Shown here one piece after another: positions 35,402 to 49,879 of a DNA stretch of 64,000 nucleotides. The stretch is taken from NCBI GenBank assembly GCA_958299035.1, contig CATQJL010000112.1, positions 10,764,880-10,828,879 on the forward strand, written 5' to 3'. The DNA is from Cylicocyclus nassatus (Eukaryota > Nematoda > Chromadorea > Rhabditida > Strongylidae). Each line of letters starts with the position of its first letter. The stretch's first letter is position 1. The position numbers were made by a program, and so were the translations under genes. A model generated the notes under the pieces. That model had not been told where the DNA came from. It made no database searches and saw only the letters and a list, made by a program, of their open reading frames with translations.

Positions 35402-35978
35402 CTCAGATAATCGCCGGGGGCAGGCGGTCCGCAAACTCGCGCTTTTCTGCAGGCGGTCAGCAGGATTTCGGGGCGTGGCCAAATCTTCAGCGGGCGGTAT
35501 TTGCGTTTTCTGCAAGCGGGCATCAATACAAAATTTTCTGCAAGCGCTCGTCAAACAATCTCTTTCAGCGAGCGCTGGCCAAACTTTCAGCAGGCGCTCA
35601 GACTCTTTTTACGCAGTTTCGGGCGTACGCCGAGAAAAGATGAGACTCTATGTGGCAGAGGTGCCATCGATGGTTTTATTACCCAAGTTTGGGGTACTTT
35701 CTTTCAGCGGAAAGTACCTGAGGGCTGTGCGGTCCTTCAAAAAGAACCGTGCGGCTCTCAATAATTTTGCATGTTCTCGCGGAAAATCCGCGAGAATGCG
35801 GCCACTGTGCCGCAACTTATGTATAGAAAAACCGCGATAGATCTTCGAGCGTTCGTCTAAAAATTGGCCAAAATTATTCCAAATTTCTGCAAGCGGACCA
35901 CAAAAAATTAGCGAACTATTTTTCCGGTCCCGCTTGCACAAAATTTGCATGGCCGCTTGCCCCCGGCGATTATCTGAG
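35402..35978 (+). mobile_element. CTCAGA-TIR element with SL-RNA-like module, copy 1
   Basis: The TIRs are CTCAGATAATCGCCGGGGG and, inverted, CTCAGATAATCGCCGGGGG. Both are followed by subterminal GCAGGCGG or GCAAGCGG repeats that could bind a transposase. At 577 bp it has no transposase, so it is non-autonomous. The inverted copy 50907-51486 is 580 bp long and aligns throughout. Its centre contains the structured segment annotated at 35672-35796. Confidence 0.8.
35672..35796 (+). ncRNA. SL1-like spliced-leader RNA gene or relic
   Basis: Bases 35672-35693 match 20 of 22 bases of C. elegans SL1 (differences at bases 6 and 21) and are followed directly by the donor-like GTAC. Next come a hairpin (GTACTTTC/GAAAGTAC, 35694-35717), a second hairpin of about 18 bp (35720-35759), an Sm-site-like AATTTTGC (35763-35770) and a strong terminal hairpin (TTCTCGCGG/CCGCGAGAA, 35774-35796). 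Leader, GT, stem-loops, Sm site and 3' hairpin is the SL RNA order. The same layout is kept in the copy at 51089-51211. Whether it is transcribed or only derived from SL1 is unknown. Upstream, CTCTATGTGGCAGAGGTG (35646-35663) is conserved between copies. Confidence 0.45.
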
Positions 35979-36183
35979 AGTAGGTGCGATAGGGGGAGCC
36001 GGGCCCTCTCCAGGTGAACGGGGTCTGCTACTCCCATCTTTGTAAGGTGAAAGGGGTAAGTGAGCCCTGAAAGCAAAATGTCTCAACAAGTTACATGCCA
36101 TTCGAAAGCTGAAGTCATATACAGGGTGGCCGAAAAGTATGGGCGTTGCACCAACAAACGTAAATTTGTCACCAAACACTAAA

Positions 36184-37426
36184 CAGGGCCCGGCACGAGG
36201 TCGGCAAATGACAAGCTGGAAATCGTTCTGGGGCAAAAAGCAAAGGGGAAATCGTTTTTGCGGGGTCCGGGGCAGAGCCCCGGAAAAAAATTGGTAGTTC
36301 ATGCTCGCTACTTATCTTGACATGTTATGTGCCTCAACAGGCGAACACTGGAGTTCGCGCGCGTCAAACCGCGCCGTCGCTAAGTGCCGCGCGCGACGTC
36401 GCCCAAGCGATGCTATTTGTAACTGCATACATGACTAGTTCTCAGTGTGTGTGCAACGATATGGCACCAAATTTTGTGTGCGAACGGACAGAGGCTAGTG
36501 GAAACATAATATGAAAAATTATGAAAAACTTATGTGAACGGAACGAGTAATTAGCATTTTTTCCGAGAATTTCGCAAAACTGGTAAATGAAAATGTGAAT
36601 TTAAACGGCTCCTTTGGAAAGCGCAGATGAACCATATGGTATGAAACTTGGTAAGTACATGCACACGGGCTTGCAGGACTTAACTGAGGAGTTTCATTGA
36701 GAAATTATGTGACTGAAGGTTGTGGCAAACTTTTTTCTGGAAATTTTGCGCTACCAAAGAAATGGAAAAATGGCTCGTTTGCAACGCAGAGGTAATGAAA
36801 TCGCGCGGGCTTCGGTGTGTATATGCGCAATAGGACTAAGTAATAAAGTATGAAATATTATGAAAAACTTATGTGAGTGAAGAGTTTCCTTAACTTATTT
36901 CCAAATTAGGTCGGCATTTGCCGACCTAATTCCCACCTGAGGTCGGCAAAACTCTCAATTCACATAATTTTCTCAAAATTTTTACATAAATCTGTTGTAC
37001 ACCTAAAGTTTACTACATGGTGAAATTTTGGTTCCGAAGCTCCTCCTCTTGTCCTTGTTAGAGCCCAAAACCGCATCAGCAGCCTAGCTTTCTAAGACGG
37101 AAAGCGCGCCCCAGCCAATCGATACGCGCGGGAACGGCGTCTCTCATTCCTATGACTGCGTTTCTTTGATATTTTCTCATTCGCTAATCCTTTTTACTGC
37201 TTATTTTTCTTCCTGTTTCCTATCTTGGTACAGCAATTTGAGTAATATGAGGAATTTGAGCAATTTGGGCGCTTTTGAGCGCTTTTAGGCGAAGTGTGGT
37301 CGGTAATCTCGTCGCACAAGCACAAAACGTCATTTTTGGGCTCAAGGGAGTATTCGTAAAACTTACTGGGATCAAAGGGGTATTCGTTTTGGAAAACCCC
37401 GTTTGCCCACCTTGTGCCGGGCCCTG
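36184..37426. mobile_element. Nested hAT-type element, 1243 bp
   Basis: The TIRs are CAGGGCCCGGCACGAGGT and, inverted, CAGGGCCCGGCACAAGGT. A perfect 8-bp duplication, ACACTAAA, lies at 36176-36183 and 37427-37434, diagnostic of hAT. No transposase frame is present. The interior has a small palindrome (AGGTCGGCATTTGCCGACCT, 36909-36928) and two similar blocks with TATGAAAAACTTATGTGA at about 36519 and 36858. Confidence 0.9.
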
Positions 37427-37543
37427 ACACTAAATCCTGACCTTTACTGTGTCCCTGCCAAAAACAAAGCTTGCATATTGATGTCTAGAGGAATTGTTCG
37501 AAATGGCCTCTTCTGACCCTGACGCAAACCTGGAGTCTTGTCT

Positions 37544-38597
37544 TTACCGAGGCGACCTGCGGCGCAGGTAATCAGTATCAATTTTTGTCCAGGCACCTTC
37601 CAATTCGTTGCGCAGGCACTCCAGACTTATGATATTCTTTCCCTTCATACTATTATCTGGCACACTCCACACGGAGAAGTCCATCGGATTCAAATCAGGA
37701 CTGTTGGACGGCCAAAGATCCTTGGGCAGATAATCATCTAGGTTGGCTGAAAGATACCTCAATGTCGAATTCGCTGAATGTGCCGGTGCCGAGGCTTGCT
37801 GGAATATCATTTGTGGATGACTTCTTTTCCATGAAAGGACGTACTTTTCTAAAACTTCCTCTGGGTACAACGTGGCGTTGATGTTGACATTTTTCGGCAT
37901 GAAAACAAGCGGCGTCTTATCGTTCGCTGAGATTCCTGCCCAGACCATCAGACTTGGAGGAAATAGTTACTTTCCAGTGATTTTTCGCTTCCGTGACTGT
38001 TTATCCCTTGGACTGATTAGCTGACGGTCATTTTGGGGATTCCGACACCCTTCGATGGTAAGCATTTCATCCGTAAACAAGACATCCTCACGGCGGCGCA
38101 CCTCAAAAAATTCCGACAATTTCCTGCACTTTTCCAAACACTGGCTTTTGCTGCGCTGGTCAGTTGGTGTCCAATAAGCATTCGGTAGCTGCGAAGTCCC
38201 AGTTCATCTTTTACTATGGCTTGAACCAACGAACGTGCTATGTTCAGGTTTTTCGCGATGCTGTTCAGGCTGACCTCCTTTCGTTCCTGCAAATCCTTTT
38301 TCTGATAATTCCTCGAATCCTGCGCGGACGACTAGTTTTCGGCTTTGGAGCAGCATTTCCTTCTTCTCTCCACTGTTTGATAATTTTCTGGACGGACGTT
38401 AAAGGCGTGCCTAGCTTCCTTGCAATAGCTGCCGCGGACTCGCCGTGTCCAGCCAAGCGGGCAATGACTCCGCGGTGGGGGCACAGCTTCATAATTTCTT
38501 GGTAATTAGACGACCGCTTGTTGCAAACTATAGAGCCAAAATGATTTTCTTTGCGCCAGCCAACGAACGATGAGACACGATCAAACATGGCACCCAT
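37544..38597 (-). pseudogene. Mariner transposase, inactive
   Basis: From 38597 leftward there is an N-terminal helix-turn-helix region (GESAAAIARKLGTPLTSVQK), then after a frame change a second helical region (LNSIAKNLNIARSLVQAIV). The catalytic core follows: FTDEM with the first acidic residue; a stop just before LMVWAGIS; then QQASAPAH, where the family has an aspartate after QQ; and the third acidic residue in NPMD. The third-position D suggests the D,D(n)D mariner/maT group. One frameshift, one stop and the loss of the second catalytic aspartate make it dead. Confidence 0.85.
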
Positions 38598-38619
38598 ATC
38601 TTTTCGGCTACCCTGTAGA

Positions 38620-39780
38620 ATCGACGTAGACCATCGCCTTTTTCTAGGTCTTCTGTGCCGCGAGATATGAGGAATTTTATGTACTTCATATATCAACTGA
38701 TTTTGTGCCCTCACTTTCTGCTCTCCAAATGAATGCTGCGAGGAAATCCACGGTTTAGGTTTGTTAATGAAGACTTTTTCTTTCTTAGAGATAGATAACC
38801 AGCAGTGATTAGGTTTTTGTTTGGCAGAAATCTGCTATTGAAAATGGACATGATTCCAGATAAAATGCCTTTCTATGGGTCGCCGGAGCAAGAATTTTTT
38901 GGATAGGGTAAACTTTGTGCACCAACACTTTGTATACTAAGAAAACGAGGAATCGACGTAGACCGTCTATTTTTTCTAGCTTCTCTGTGAAGCGAGATAC
39001 GAGCAGTTTTTTTTTATCTAGCTACAATATCAGCTAATTCTGAGTAATTATATTTTCAAACCAAGAAGGTTTTCTTCGAATTTTATATATGATTTGAAAG
39101 CTTGAGAAACGAATAATCTAGCTGCTATTTTATTTGTTATTATTCTCTCTAATAAAAGGAGAAATGGTACGATTTTTGCCAGTAAACATGCATCCATCAC
39201 CGCCTAGTCCAGATTTTCTACTGTTGCTCATCTCTTTCTTGCAACAGTGTGTATTCATTGATACAATGTTAACTATTCAAAGAAGCAGACATCCTTTTAT
39301 TTTTTGATTATTTTTCGTTATCAACGCCACTTTGAGTGCGCAGAAGGTCTCAAGCTTGCGTTTTTTCAGCAAAACGCTATTGCTTCGATACTTTCTTGCA
39401 GTATTGATGTCTGAGGAAAAGAGCAGCTGGCGTTTCCTTTCCAAACAAAAAGTGTTGTAACACCCGTTTGATTCTGCCGTTTGCCTTGATTCTAGTCTCA
39501 ACCTCAGGTGAAAGGGGTCAGCCAGAAGCCGGCCCTAAACTGAAGGGGGTCAAAGAAATTTCTCTACCTATCGCATTTATGGATCCAAGGATACTAGGCA
39601 AAACAGAAGAGTAAAGAAGAAAGGATTTAGGAGATAGTCCACTTGTTGTACACCATTGAAGATAGTATGGGTTTTTAATATTCACTACCGACGTGAACTT
39701 GGAAAATATAGATAGGAATGGTAAGACGTAGAAATTGCTATAGAGGCGTTGCTTTCAAGGAATACGTTGTTTATAATTGC
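38620..39780. other. No gene resolved
   Basis: AT-rich. The phrases CGACGTAGACC and GCGAGATA occur both at 38623-38665 and at 38950-39000, suggesting a diverged local duplication. Nothing coding was recognised. Confidence 0.35.
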
Positions 39781-39949
39781 GTTTTGCTGATCAGTGTCAC
39801 TGACAAGTTTCGTTATAGAATTATATTACGAGTTTACGATGCCAATTGATTAACTCTGAACTTTACCAGGTATTTTTAGATTCGTCTGATGCTTTGCGAA
39901 AAATTTATTGATTTGAAGCCGAGCGGATTTCTCAGCTTGGCAAACGTGC

Positions 39950-40510
39950 TTAAAAGCAGCGTTCAGGCAGAATCTCGACTTCTTTTTTTGCCTTATCCAG
40001 GCCCATTTATTCATGGTGTTGATTCCAAATATGGTACTCAGAATGCGTGAGTTCCTCAAAAACCCCATTTTTGACAATTTTGTGAGAAACCTGTACGGGT
40101 GCTTCTAATGCAATCCTTATCGAAAGCAAGCATTAACAGGTAGACACTATGTGTTCCATTGTGTTTGCCACGTGAAACACGTCAAGGAGTGAGAAGAGTC
40201 CTTCAAAGGGGCGGGCCGTTTGAGGAAGTGGGCGTGGTCCTCGAGACTTGAACGAAATCTCCTCAATCCTTGACGTGTTCTCACATGGCGAACACGATGG
40301 AACACGTAGTGTCTACCTGTTAATCCTGCTCTCGACAAGGATTGCAATAGAAACACTCGTCGAGGCTTCTCACAAATCATCTCAAAAAAAAGGGGTTGTT
40401 TGAGGAATTCTCGCATTTCGAGTGCCATGTTTGGAATCAGCGCCATGAAGAAGCCTGGATAAGGCAAAAAGGAAAAGGCGAGGTTCTGCCTGGACGCTGC
40501 TTTGAGTTCA
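39950..40510. repeat. Large imperfect palindrome
   Basis: The flanks of the 183-bp element are themselves inverted copies: 39955-40136 pairs with 40320-40500 through TGCAATCCTT/AAGGATTGCA, GAGTTCCTCAAA and TGCCTTATCCAGGC/GCCTGGATAAGGCA. Total arm length is about 180 bp plus the inner TIRs. Confidence 0.65.
40137..40319. mobile_element. TTAA-flanked TIR element, 183 bp
   Basis: CAGGTAGACACTATGTGTTC at the left is inverted as GAACACGTAGTGTCTACCTG at the right, with TTAA at 40133-40136 and 40320-40323. TTAA is the piggyBac target, but the symmetry continues into the flanks, so it may simply be the centre of the larger palindrome. Confidence 0.6.
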
Positions 40511-42073
40511 ACTCGATATTTAGTATTTATAAACCAGTGAAAATCTGCAAAAAAACGAATATTTGGGAGAAATGATTTTTTTGCTAATGAGACGGTAACA
40601 GATCATTCTATTCAAGTATTTCATAGTTCTGAAGCTGATATTATAATGTTTTGATTACAGTCAGATCGCATTATAATAATTTCATAGTGCGCAAAAGAGC
40701 ACTTACCACTTTTTTAAATTGTGTGGCAGTGAATGAAATCTTGGTCTCCTACGCATGAATACCGATAACATTTATACGGCCGACAGCAACATGCAATAAA
40801 TGAATGAATTCTTTTTTATGTCGGTATGACTTTCTTAAGAACTAACAAGGAAAACGAACATGTACAGACGCGGACTCACGAAATTCAACCGGATTTTTTT
40901 CCTGTTTATACAAAGCGGGACTCAATTTATCGTTTTACCTAATATCGATTGCTGTGATTAGCTCCATTACTTTGTATACTAAATCATATTTTTATATACA
41001 CTAAATTTCAAATTTACAATTCGTGTTTATTTTTTACCAAACTTTTGAGGTAATAAGCGAAAGATAAAATAGTTGAGATGTTTCTGAATCTTCGAACATT
41101 CATTGTTGAGATATATACGATAAATAAATATGCACTCAGAAGGTTTGTAAATGCGTCTTGCGTTGGACTACATTGCGGACTGTCTACGTTCTTATGAGCG
41201 GGTATCTCTCTCATTTGTTGCGCAAAAAATGTCAACTTGTACGGATAAAATCATCTGTTATGCAAATTTTTTTTACCCAAGTTTGAAGTTCTCTAGAGCA
41301 CGCATGAATACCGAAAAAATTTATTATAGCATGGATTAAAAACTTGTGATTGTGAGTACGGATGAATTGTAGTAAACTTTCTTCGCAGACTTGCAGATTC
41401 TCTTCTCCTCAAATTCTTGGTTAACACTAAATTCAGAATCGACGACGCAGTGTATAGCTGGGAACGGATGCAATATTCTCATTTCCGGAAAAAATTTGCA
41501 AAACATTTTTCAGACCGTTTTCGGGATGTGAGCTGTGCACTTGGCAACGAAATCATTATTCGGTTCTTCAGCAAACGAAGAAAAAAACCTGTATGGGAAT
41601 ACAGGCCTAATCCTTTACAGTTGATTGTCACAATACCTCTACGAATTTTTCTAGCAACAAAACTGGTTTTTCCCAGTGGAGAGAGTATAAATATTGAAAT
41701 ATTGCATTTTTCTCTCTCGCCAACGAACTTGAGACTAAAATTGTGATTTCTTCCAAGTAGTACTGTACTTGCTACAGCTATCGATGCGATCTTCGTTGGT
41801 CACAATCCCAAACTATTCAGATTCCTCTCGATTTTTCAACAATAAGTAGCACTTTATTGCAATTAACAGAAGCCGCATGAGCACAATTTACGGGACTGTT
41901 CAACTAAAGAAAAAGCTAGTCTGTTGCAAGCATTGGGACCATCAGGCTACCGTGGATTTGGTGACAGTACCTTAACCCACTCATATATTTTTGACAAACT
42001 CACTTGCTTTACTGCGTCGTTGCTGCTTCAAATTCGAAAATATTTGGTAACGAACCTAGATTTTAAGCACTTA

Positions 42074-42289
42074 CAGTCGAGCAGATTTCTCGCTTAATAC
42101 AGTGTGCTTGCGCAGAAGGTGAAATGCGATAAAGCTTTTGTGTGAACAAATAGCTTCGACTGTGACGCCGGTCAATTGCGCGCGCAAAATACCGGCAGTA
42201 CTGGCGTGGCTGTTTATTCACGCGCAAATTTCACTGCATTTCACCTTCTGTGTAAGCACACTATATTAAGCGGATAATTTACTCGACTG
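42074..42289. mobile_element. Tc1/mariner-type MITE, 216 bp
   Basis: Inverted termini of about 55 bp are CAGTCGAGCAGATTTCTCGC at the left and, inverted, CAGTCGAGTAAATTATCCGC at the right. TA flanks both ends. The arms share CAGAAGGTGAAATGC. Confidence 0.8.
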
Positions 42290-42719
42290 TAAAAATAATA
42301 AACACGGCGCCATTGGGACAGTCCCCATCGAGAGACCTCGATCAGAAGCTTTTGATATGTATCAACATCTTCCAAAACTTGGACATCCAGTTGATTTTTT
42401 GTTTGAGAAAACTACATTTATTCATTAGGTGTCCCATTACTTTTCGATCACCCTAATAGAAAACATGTATCGGTCGTCGCAATTTCCGATACGATAGCGT
42501 GATAGTGGAAAAAGAGACTGCAGCGCTGTTTGCATGATCATTTAGGTAGCATTCCGGCAATTCTATGAAAATAATTCGCTTATTTGAACTTATCCGCCCC
42601 TCTGGTTCCAAAAGTATGCTTGAGGAGCCCAAAAATGTCACAAACCATCCTCCCTGACCCATCAATTTTGAGCGAACTTGTGGAGCAGAATTCGCCAAGA
42701 TTGGAGCGCAGATTAGTTA

Positions 42720-42828
42720 GGCTGCGTTCATACAGATCCTGAAATTCGGGAACAGTTCCAGCACGGCGCTCGGACTGAACGCTGTGTTGGAACTGTTCCT
42801 GAACTTCCGGGTCAGTATGAACGCAGCC
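42720..42828. mobile_element. Short MITE, GGCTGCGTTCATAC ends
   Basis: A 109-bp nearly perfect palindrome with ends GGCTGCGTTCATAC. It shares GGAACAGTTCCAGCAC with the arms of 7225-8045, so it is likely a deletion derivative of that family. Confidence 0.75.
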
Positions 42829-43144
42829 TCGTAGGACCCTAAGCCAAAACTATGTGCGATGTGCGGTCTGAACGCAGGTGGTTACAGTCGGCGACTGGGC
42901 GGCGTCTGCGCGGAATGCGGGGTTCCAGCCGCTTTCGAGGCGTTATATGTTCAATTATCGCTTTATAGCGCGAGACTCCCACTTTGCTGGGACACTGCCT
43001 CTTGACAATGGTAATAAGGGTGACAACGGTAAAAGTGATATCTGCAGTAGCCAAGCCATACGCTAAAGTTTAGTAAGTCTGTAACGGCGGTAAGACACCA
43101 ACAGTTCTATAATTAAGTAAAAATGTACAGCAAGATATTCGAGA

Positions 43145-46236
<3,092 letters not shown>

Positions 46237-46259
46237 GCTTGAAGAAAAATGACGAGCAG

Positions 46260-49200
46260 CCTATTTCTCTATTTAAAACAAAAAGGAGAAATATGATTGT
46301 AGGAAAACAAAAGCATTTCATTTAGTGTTTGAATTTCAACAATTCGCGCGTCCGTGACAGCCGGTCATCCTTTGCGTTTCGCCCACGTTCTCCGCTGCAT
46401 GAGTGTTCAACCAGAAAAATTATGGAAACCGCATTGTAATCATGATTTGCTCGCATTGGAACCATTTGAGCCGTTAAGATAGCAAAGTAAGAGATCGTAA
46501 AGTATGGGGCTAAGAAGGTGCTGCAATTCTAACAAAAAAATCTTGAGAATTTCCAGGTTCTTAACATTTTTTGGCAGGTATATATCACCCTTTAGTGGGA
46601 ACATACAGATGGAGCCATTGCAAGTTGGAATTAATTTATGTCGCTTCAGATCATCGCAAGTTGAATGGTTTATCTGCTTACTTCTATTTATTTATGTTGA
46701 TGCGACAAAAAAACTCGGGAACACGAAAAGAATTGAATAAAATTGACTAATTTACTTTTCAAATTGAATTATGGAGTTGTTAAGCAGATACTCTATCGTC
46801 CTTTTAACAAATCAGATTGTTCTGTAATGTTGAGCATGGAAAGCGTGTGTATATTCATGAAATAATGAGGCTTCTAGAATCATCTAATTTCGAACTAGTT
46901 TCAAACTATCTATCAAAGCAACATGAAATTCAGTGTATGTTAAATTTGGAGGGATTTTCAACTAGGAGTAAAGCACTTTTTGTATGAACTAACTTTTGAA
47001 GAAAAACATCCTGTTTCAAATTTCTCTGAATTAGGACGGATAGAAATGTCTCATATCTGTGGAATACTACTTTAGCATAGCTTTAGAACTTTGATGTTTT
47101 TCAATCCTTCTAAGCAGGGAACGATACTAAGTCATTTGAATCATTCCAGATAGCCTATAAACCGATTACTCAAACAACTCTGTGATATCGAGACAGAGAA
47201 ATTGGGCTCAAAACGCTCGAGTGAAATTTTTACAATGAAGGACTAACGGGTGCAAGTGCACAGTTACTAATGTGGGATCGGCCACGGGTCCTGATATTCA
47301 TTTTTGTGTTTTTCGTAACTGTTTCTTATATTTGAAGCCACGTGTCTATTCAGATTCGTCAAATACATTGCATGTAATAGATATTTCTTCCTCGAGGTGA
47401 CGGCGAATATTCCAACTTAAGATGGAGCTGGAAACTAGGTAATGGGATTTAATGCGCTGATTCTATTATTAAACTCTATACGACTTCCTGAAGCTACTCA
47501 AATGGTAAATAGAACATTTCCACCGAAAAAAAGGCAGTCGTAACACTTCTGCCATAACCTATCAACGAGAAGTCTCTTTAACGTACCAAGTCTAAAAAAA
47601 AGAATCAAAGAATCAGCGGCTAAACTCTGGCTTAATGATGTGATTTCAAGCTCATACAAAGTTTCTCCTTACGTTCTCACCAGTGGTTGCCAAGCTCCTA
47701 TAGACGCTGAGCTGAGTTATGGGCGTTTTTGTAGCGAAAAATGCTAGCAAAATCTAGATAAAACATAAATATGGTCTTTTCAGCGCTCATATAAAGAACT
47801 TTGAGTACGAGTATATTGGACAAAAGGTTTTTCATGCATAGAGTGTCTTGATATCCAACGTTGGTCCTTTTGCGCAATCTTAGACGTAATTGTTCCAGTT
47901 GCTCGTTCAATTTTGTCATTTATAACTCAGCGCCTGGAGGCGCTTGGCAGATAACAAAGACAGTTTTAGAATCAGCGCTTGATGCTCTTCAGATTGGCAT
48001 ATGTTTCAGCAAAAGAGGATTTCTTCGGGTCCTTCTCTTGGCTCGAGACCCTCACGGAAGTCCTTATCGTAATCCTATGCAAATAATGGCTTCGTTTAAA
48101 CTGTCTAATGTAAGCTAAAGCATGCATTTTTTATATTTATCTTAAATTCTGTAAAATGCAGAAAAGCTAGAGAACGCAATATTGATAACATTCTTTCAGC
48201 CTGTAAATATTTAAAGGTATAGAGGTGATATATAACTCCGAAGTAATAAATTTTCTTCCAGGAAGTTATAATGGTCCACCAACTCGTCGAAGGAGCCGAC
48301 CAATTCTCTGTCAGGATTGCTGCATGTGCCGCTTTACAATGCGGATCTTTCGGATAGAGAAGACATGACCTGAGTTTGCGGAGGAATCATTAGCAAACAA
48401 AGAAAAAAGTTTATTCTTTTGCTATCAATTTTTACCTAAAATTTCTCGGTTTCACCTCTGGATTTTGGCGATTTTTTCCAATTTTTCTTCTAATTTTCAC
48501 CCTTCTGCACTTGTGACTGTCAAATTTGCGCTCAAATCACTTTCCGATCAACGATTTAACCTTGTAAATTTCTTGCTGAGCGGGTTGTTATCTCTAGTAG
48601 GTTACGCTGCAATTCTCGCTCTTCGTAGACCAAAGTCTACGACGAGAGTGGCGAGCGCGAGGTTTTGTGTGCTCTTATTGATCTGTTCGGATGGGGCAAA
48701 TACTATTTTTTTCACTTTTATATATCCCTCCTTTTTCTCCACAACTTATCTTACTTTATCTTTTCCGCATATTTACTTATTTTTCTTTTTCTCTTAGCTG
48801 CACGTGCTCGCAATCTCTTTTCCTTTCTTTTTTTTTACATGATGAGAGCCGTGATTACACAGAATGCAAGAGACTCGCTCGACTTGATCCTCGACATAAA
48901 CATGCCCTTTTTTCCAATGTGCAAATATATCGGAACCTTTTAGAACTTCCATTGGTTGACAAGGCTTATTTCTAGAAATTAGCTCTTTAGATTCTGCTAG
49001 GAAATTCGTTTTCCTTGTCTCATACTTTTGTGGCTCTTTTTTATGGAGAGAATTTTATTGTTAGTGATAAGTTATAATAATTTTTAGCAAACAAAATCCG
49101 CTTATGTTGTGATTTTTTTCTTTCTTTACTTCCTAGAGTTTTCTTTTCTCGTTCCTTTCGCTAGTCTCAATAAATATCTCTTCATTAATTATTTTTATAG

Positions 49201-49480
49201 TACCGCTAATTTTTCTCGATTGTCCCACAAAGCTTATACAACCTTTTATCATCCAGTACAGACATCGAAATAAGAATTTTGATCTCCGATTTTTCATCCA
49301 CTCCAGCGCTCTTTGACCCATCGAACATCCACACAAAGATCTGGAACATCCTATTATATAAAATAATGGAAACCAGAACCCCCGTTTTTCTGATCGGATT
49401 TCAAGATCGTTGCGGGAGCCTGGACACCGTACCCCCTTCCCTCTTGAGTTTGATGAAAAAAAAGGCGATTGAGGCGCGTA
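46260..49480. other. Mostly non-coding; no gene firmly resolved
   Basis: AT-rich sequence. A diverged copy of the dispersed AGATAACAAAGACAG/CAGCGCTTGATGCT repeat lies near 47945-48060. A small perfect hairpin (CGTAGACC/GGTCTACG) occurs at about 48628-48647. Unsupported frames are frequent near 48465-48975. Confidence 0.35.
48262..48369 (+). CDS. Possible terminal exon, cysteine/arginine-rich
   Basis: A strong acceptor (TTTTCTTCCAG) precedes a frame reading SYNGPPTRRRSRPILCQDC, then CMCRFTMRIFRIEKT and TGA. The composition is protein-like, but no upstream exon or family was recognised. Confidence 0.25.
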
Positions 49481-49501
49481 AACTGCAGGTGCAATGCAGT
49501 C

Positions 49502-49569
49502 TCCATGGTCTAGTGGCTAAGGGGTGTGACTCTCAGCTGCCAGACTCGGGTTCGATTCCCCACTCAGGA
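49502..49569 (+). tRNA. tRNA-like sequence, Glu(CTC)-like, probably a relic
   Basis: It carries a perfect A box (TGGTCTAGTGG) and B box (GGTTCGATTCC), and CTC at the anticodon position as in tRNA-Glu. The acceptor stem (TCCATGG against CTCAGGA) has mismatches and the anticodon stem pairs poorly. It is more likely a tRNA pseudogene, or a tRNA-derived SINE head, than a working tRNA. Confidence 0.4.
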
Positions 49570-49879
49570 ATTCCTTTTTGCCACTATCGTTGGCTCCAAA
49601 AAACAGCTGGTTTCTCCACAGATCCTATCATATATAAAAAGAATCTGTGTCTCAAAATTCAAAGGTACCTCCACTTCAAGGACATATTTCGCCCCCAAAA
49701 TGAACGAAATATAAAAATGTAAGAGCATTTCCGCTTAGGAGCTTGTTGTCTTCCTTTTATTGGTACCATTCTCTCCGACCCGTCTTCACTGGTTCGTGAG
49801 TTATGAGCGCTCGAAGTTAACGTATCGGTTGAAAGCGCTGCCGCTTCTTGAACGATATCTTTCGTGGTTCTGATAACCA

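Larger units (their letters stand above)
36122..38615 (-). mobile_element. Mariner-family element split by an hAT insertion
   Basis: The TIRs are CAGGGTGGCCGAAAAGTATG at the left and, inverted, CAGGGTAGCCGAAAAGATAT at the right, with TA at 36120-36121 and 38616-38617. Without the nested 1.24 kb hAT element and its duplicated 8 bp, the element is about 1.24 kb, a normal mariner length. A defective transposase runs leftward through the right half. Confidence 0.85.
39780..41960 (+). repeat. Segmental duplication, copy 2
   Basis: Partner of 6240-9000. The pairs are 39795-39830 with 6255-6290, 40700-40980 with 6600-6900, 41160-41230 with 7020-7080, 41510-41600 with 8230-8330, and 41890-41930 with 8890-8930. 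A block at 41510-41590 (CCGTTTTCGGGATGTGAGCT) is preceded by TTTTTCAG and may be an old exon, but copy 1 has a frame change there. Confidence 0.6.

Noticed and set aside
34795..35840. Long overlapping frames on both strands
   Set aside because: They fall in GC-rich palindromic transposon arms and subterminal repeats, and are open on both strands because stops are rare there.
48619..48653. Hairpin around CGTAGACC/GGTCTACG, considered as a miRNA
   Set aside because: The stem is only about 13 bp with a tiny loop, too short for a miRNA precursor.
49502..49569. Functional tRNA-Glu gene
   Set aside because: The internal promoter boxes are perfect, but mismatches in the acceptor and anticodon stems argue against a working tRNA. 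It is kept only as a tRNA-like relic.
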